In this document: piece after piece, positions 22,146-23,649 of the stretch | Layout of the letters: each line of letters begins with the position of its first letter | Position numbering within the stretch: the stretch's first letter is position 1 | Translations under genes and position numbers: made by a program | Notes under the pieces: model-generated | What the model saw: only the letters and a program-made list of their open reading frames with translations | What the model was told of the DNA's origin: nothing | Database searches by the model: none | Assembly: GCA_003513895.1 (NCBI GenBank) | Contig: DOSU01000144.1 | Coordinates: 1 to 23,649, forward strand | Direction: 5' to 3' | Length of the DNA stretch: 23,649 bases | Origin: Rikenellaceae bacterium | GTDB lineage: Bacteria > Bacteroidota > Bacteroidia > Bacteroidales > UBA932

Positions 22146-23396
22146 ATGAATTTAACATCAATATTAATAATTTCAATCGTAGCATTTCTTATAGTAACTC
22201 TCCTTCTTGTGGCGATGCTGCTGTATGCAAAAGCGAAATTAACCCCTTCCGGAAAGGTAAAACTATCAATTAACGATGGTGAAAAAGAGTTAATTGTAAG
22301 TCCGGGGTCTTCAATCCTGACAACCTTAAGCAACGAAAAGATATTTCTTCCTTCGGCCTGCGGTGGAGGCGGAACCTGTGGAATGTGCAAATGCCGAGTA
22401 GTTAAGGGTGGCGGAGAAATTCTTCCTACCGAAGTGGATTTCTTCACAAGAAAACAACAACAGACCAAATGGAGGCTTGGCTGCCAGGTTAAGGTTAAAG
22501 AAGATATAGAAATAGAGATACCTGAAGAAGTCCTCGGAATCAAGAAATGGGAGTGCGAAGTTGTGAGTAACCACAATGTTGCAACTTTCATCAAAGAGTT
22601 TGTGGTTAAACTGCCCGAAGGAGAACACCTGAAATTCAAATCCGGAGGATACATCCAGATTGACATCCCTCCATGCGAAGTGGATTTCGCAAAAGACATT
22701 GAAGTTGAAAAAGAATATCAAGAAGACTGGGACAAGATGAAAATCTGGGATCTCAAGATGAAGAACAACGAAGAGACTTTCCGTGCATATTCAATGGCCA
22801 ACCACCCTGCCGAAGGCAATATCGTAATGCTCAACATACGAATCGCAACTCCGCCATGGGACAGGGCCAAAGGCACCTTTATGCCTGTAAATCCCGGAGT
22901 TTGTTCGTCTTACATATTCTCGCGCAAACCTGGCGACAAAGTAACAATTTCAGGACCATACGGAGAATTCTTCATCAAAGAGACCGACAACGAAATTGTA
23001 TTCGTAGGCGGAGGAGCAGGAATGGCACCAATGCGTTCACACATCTTCCACCTCTTCCATACAGAGAAAACCAAGCGGAAAGTAAGCTTCTGGTACGGAG
23101 CCCGTTCGCTTCGCGAAGTATTCTATGCCGAACAGTTCCGTGCAATTGAAAAAGAATTTCCAAACTTTACATTCAACATCGCACTCAGTGAAGCAAAACC
23201 CGAAGACAACTGGACAGGGATGACAGGATTTATCCATCAGGCGCTATTAGACAACTACCTCAGCAAGCACGACACCCCTGAAGACATCGAGTACTACCTC
23301 TGCGGCCCGCCAATGATGAACAGCGCCGTAACCAACATGCTGGACAACCTCGGAGTACCGGAGGAAAATGTAGCATTCGACGATTTCGGAGGATAA
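22146..23396 (+). CDS. nqrF: Na+-NQR subunit F, NADH dehydrogenase with [2Fe-2S] and FAD
   Basis: 416 residues. An N-terminal membrane helix at about 6-28 is followed by a [2Fe-2S] ferredoxin domain (Cys72, 78, 81 in ACGGGGTCGMC, and Cys113), a ferredoxin-reductase FAD domain (RAYSMAN at 213-219, GVCSSYIF near 251-258) and a NADH-binding domain (GGGAGMAP at 288-295, CGPPMMN near 385-391, closing FDDFGG). It takes electrons from NADH and delivers them to the intramembrane cluster. Last gene of the operon, followed by a hairpin that begins the third repeat copy. Confidence 0.97.
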   Translation: MNLTSILIISIVAFLIVTLLLVAMLLYAKAKLTPSGKVKLSINDGEKELIVSPGSSILTTLSNEKIFLPSACGGGGTCGMCKCRVVKGGGEILPTEVDFFTRKQQQTKWRLGCQVKVKEDIEIEIPEEVLGIKKWECEVVSNHNVATFIKEFVVKLPEGEHLKFKSGGYIQIDIPPCEVDFAKDIEVEKEYQEDWDKMKIWDLKMKNNEETFRAYSMANHPAEGNIVMLNIRIATPPWDRAKGTFMPVNPGVCSSYIFSRKPGDKVTISGPYGEFFIKETDNEIVFVGGGAGMAPMRSHIFHLFHTEKTKRKVSFWYGARSLREVFYAEQFRAIEKEFPNFTFNIALSEAKPEDNWTGMTGFIHQALLDNYLSKHDTPEDIEYYLCGPPMMNSAVTNMLDNLGVPEENVAFDDFGG

Positions 23397-23401
23397 ATGG
23401 T

Positions 23402-23421
23402 GCGGCTTTGCCGCGGTTTTT
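23402..23421 (+). terminator. Hairpin at the repeat edge, probable nqr operon terminator
   Basis: GCGGC-TTT-GCCGC (23402-23414) followed by GG and TTTTT (23417-23421), six bases after the nqrF stop codon. The stem is short (5 bp) but GC-only, and five T's follow. It belongs to the GC-rich end of the interspersed repeat; copy 2 has a weaker version (GCGG/CCGC) facing the helicase gene. Confidence 0.6.
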
Positions 23422-23509
23422 GAGCCGTGCGGCGGACAGTCCTTCCGGTCGAAAATTTTAGACAAAGATTTAATCGAATTTCGATTCATAAATACCTAGT
23501 TTTCAGCTC

Positions 23510-23554
23510 ATAACAGAAAATCAAGAGAGTAGTACTCTCTTGATTTTCTGTTAT
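23510..23554. repeat. Central 45-nt perfect palindrome of repeat copy 3
   Basis: All 22 arm positions pair, around one central base at 23532. It reads ATAACAGAAAATCAAG from each end on the respective strand. The longest perfect palindrome in the window. Confidence 0.95.
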
Positions 23555-23649
23555 TGTCTTATAATGAAAGATTTGCGAGTAAGGTTTAAAACAAAATTTC
23601 GTGAAATTTACCGACAACTTCCGCCGAAGGCGTAGACCTGCGACGAAGG

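Larger units (their letters stand above)
23398..23649 (-). repeat. Interspersed repeat, copy 3 (cut off by the window end)
   Basis: Reverse orientation relative to copies 1 and 2; it begins right after the nqrF stop codon. From the window edge inward the complement reads CCTTCGTCGCAGGTCTACGCC, the hairpin CGCC-TTC-GGCG, an AT-rich spacer, the palindrome (23510-23554), a second inner palindrome AATCGAATTTCGATT near 23473-23487, and the GC-rich end. About 20 bp of the left boundary seen in copy 2 are missing because the sequence ends. Confidence 0.85.

Noticed and set aside
21848..22699. A 283-codon open frame on the minus strand opposite nqrE and nqrF
   Set aside because: It is antisense to two well-conserved genes, spans their boundary, has a Ser/Pro/Thr-rich composition typical of a reversed reading frame and no recognisable domain.

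Overview
The window reads as chromosomal DNA of a member of the Bacteroidota, most likely the Bacteroidales. The evidence is: promoter-like pairs of the TTTG / TAnnTTTG type upstream of several genes, mostly weak Shine-Dalgarno signals, lipoproteins with short N-terminal signals, membrane LytTR and LiaF-like proteins, protein families I associate mainly with this phylum (DUF3822, DUF6132, DUF4493/DUF6359-like), and a complete Na+-NQR operon. The DNA is moderately AT-rich. I cannot name a genus.

Layout, left to right. (1) 104-2764, minus strand: an operon of nrnA followed by two FKBP-type prolyl isomerase lipoproteins, ending in a clear hairpin terminator. (2) 2869-4822, plus: a membrane-anchored protein with a pseudopilin-like start, a DUF3822 protein and rsmD, all tightly packed. 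(3) 4893-5006: tRNA-Asp(GUC) with its own promoter and terminator. (4) 5147-6660: a two-gene unit of a LiaF-like four-TM protein and a four-TM LytTR regulator. (5) 6693-7568, minus: fabI. (6) 7751-8995, plus: a DUF6132 small membrane protein, a SAM methyltransferase and a thioredoxin. (7) 9218-10993, minus: a WbpD-like sugar N-acetyltransferase and a two-domain surface lipoprotein. (8) 11142-14378, plus: a 1078-residue iron-sulfur/flavin dehydrogenase that fuses parts normally found as three subunits. (9) 14927-17515, minus: a PcrA/UvrD helicase. (10) 17571-23396, plus: nqrABCDEF, complete.

The least ordinary thing is in the gaps. A family of roughly 270-bp interspersed repeats occurs three times (about 8994-9200, 14544-14815, and 23398 to the window end on the opposite strand). 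Each copy is centred on a 45-nt palindrome whose two arms have changed together between copies, and each copy lies just past the 3' end of a gene in the same relative orientation. I do not recognise the family; it looks like a non-autonomous structured element or a conserved RNA/terminator-like module. A separate structured stretch at 14391-14483 folds on paper as a three-way junction with a 15-bp arm.

Functionally, most genes are housekeeping: fatty acid synthesis (fabI), rRNA modification (rsmD), oligonucleotide turnover (nrnA), DNA repair (pcrA/uvrD) and respiratory sodium pumping (nqr). The accessory content is the fused dehydrogenase, the LiaF-like/LytTR pair, the DUF6132-methyltransferase-thioredoxin cassette and the surface lipoprotein. 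No transposase, integrase, CRISPR array or rRNA gene is present.
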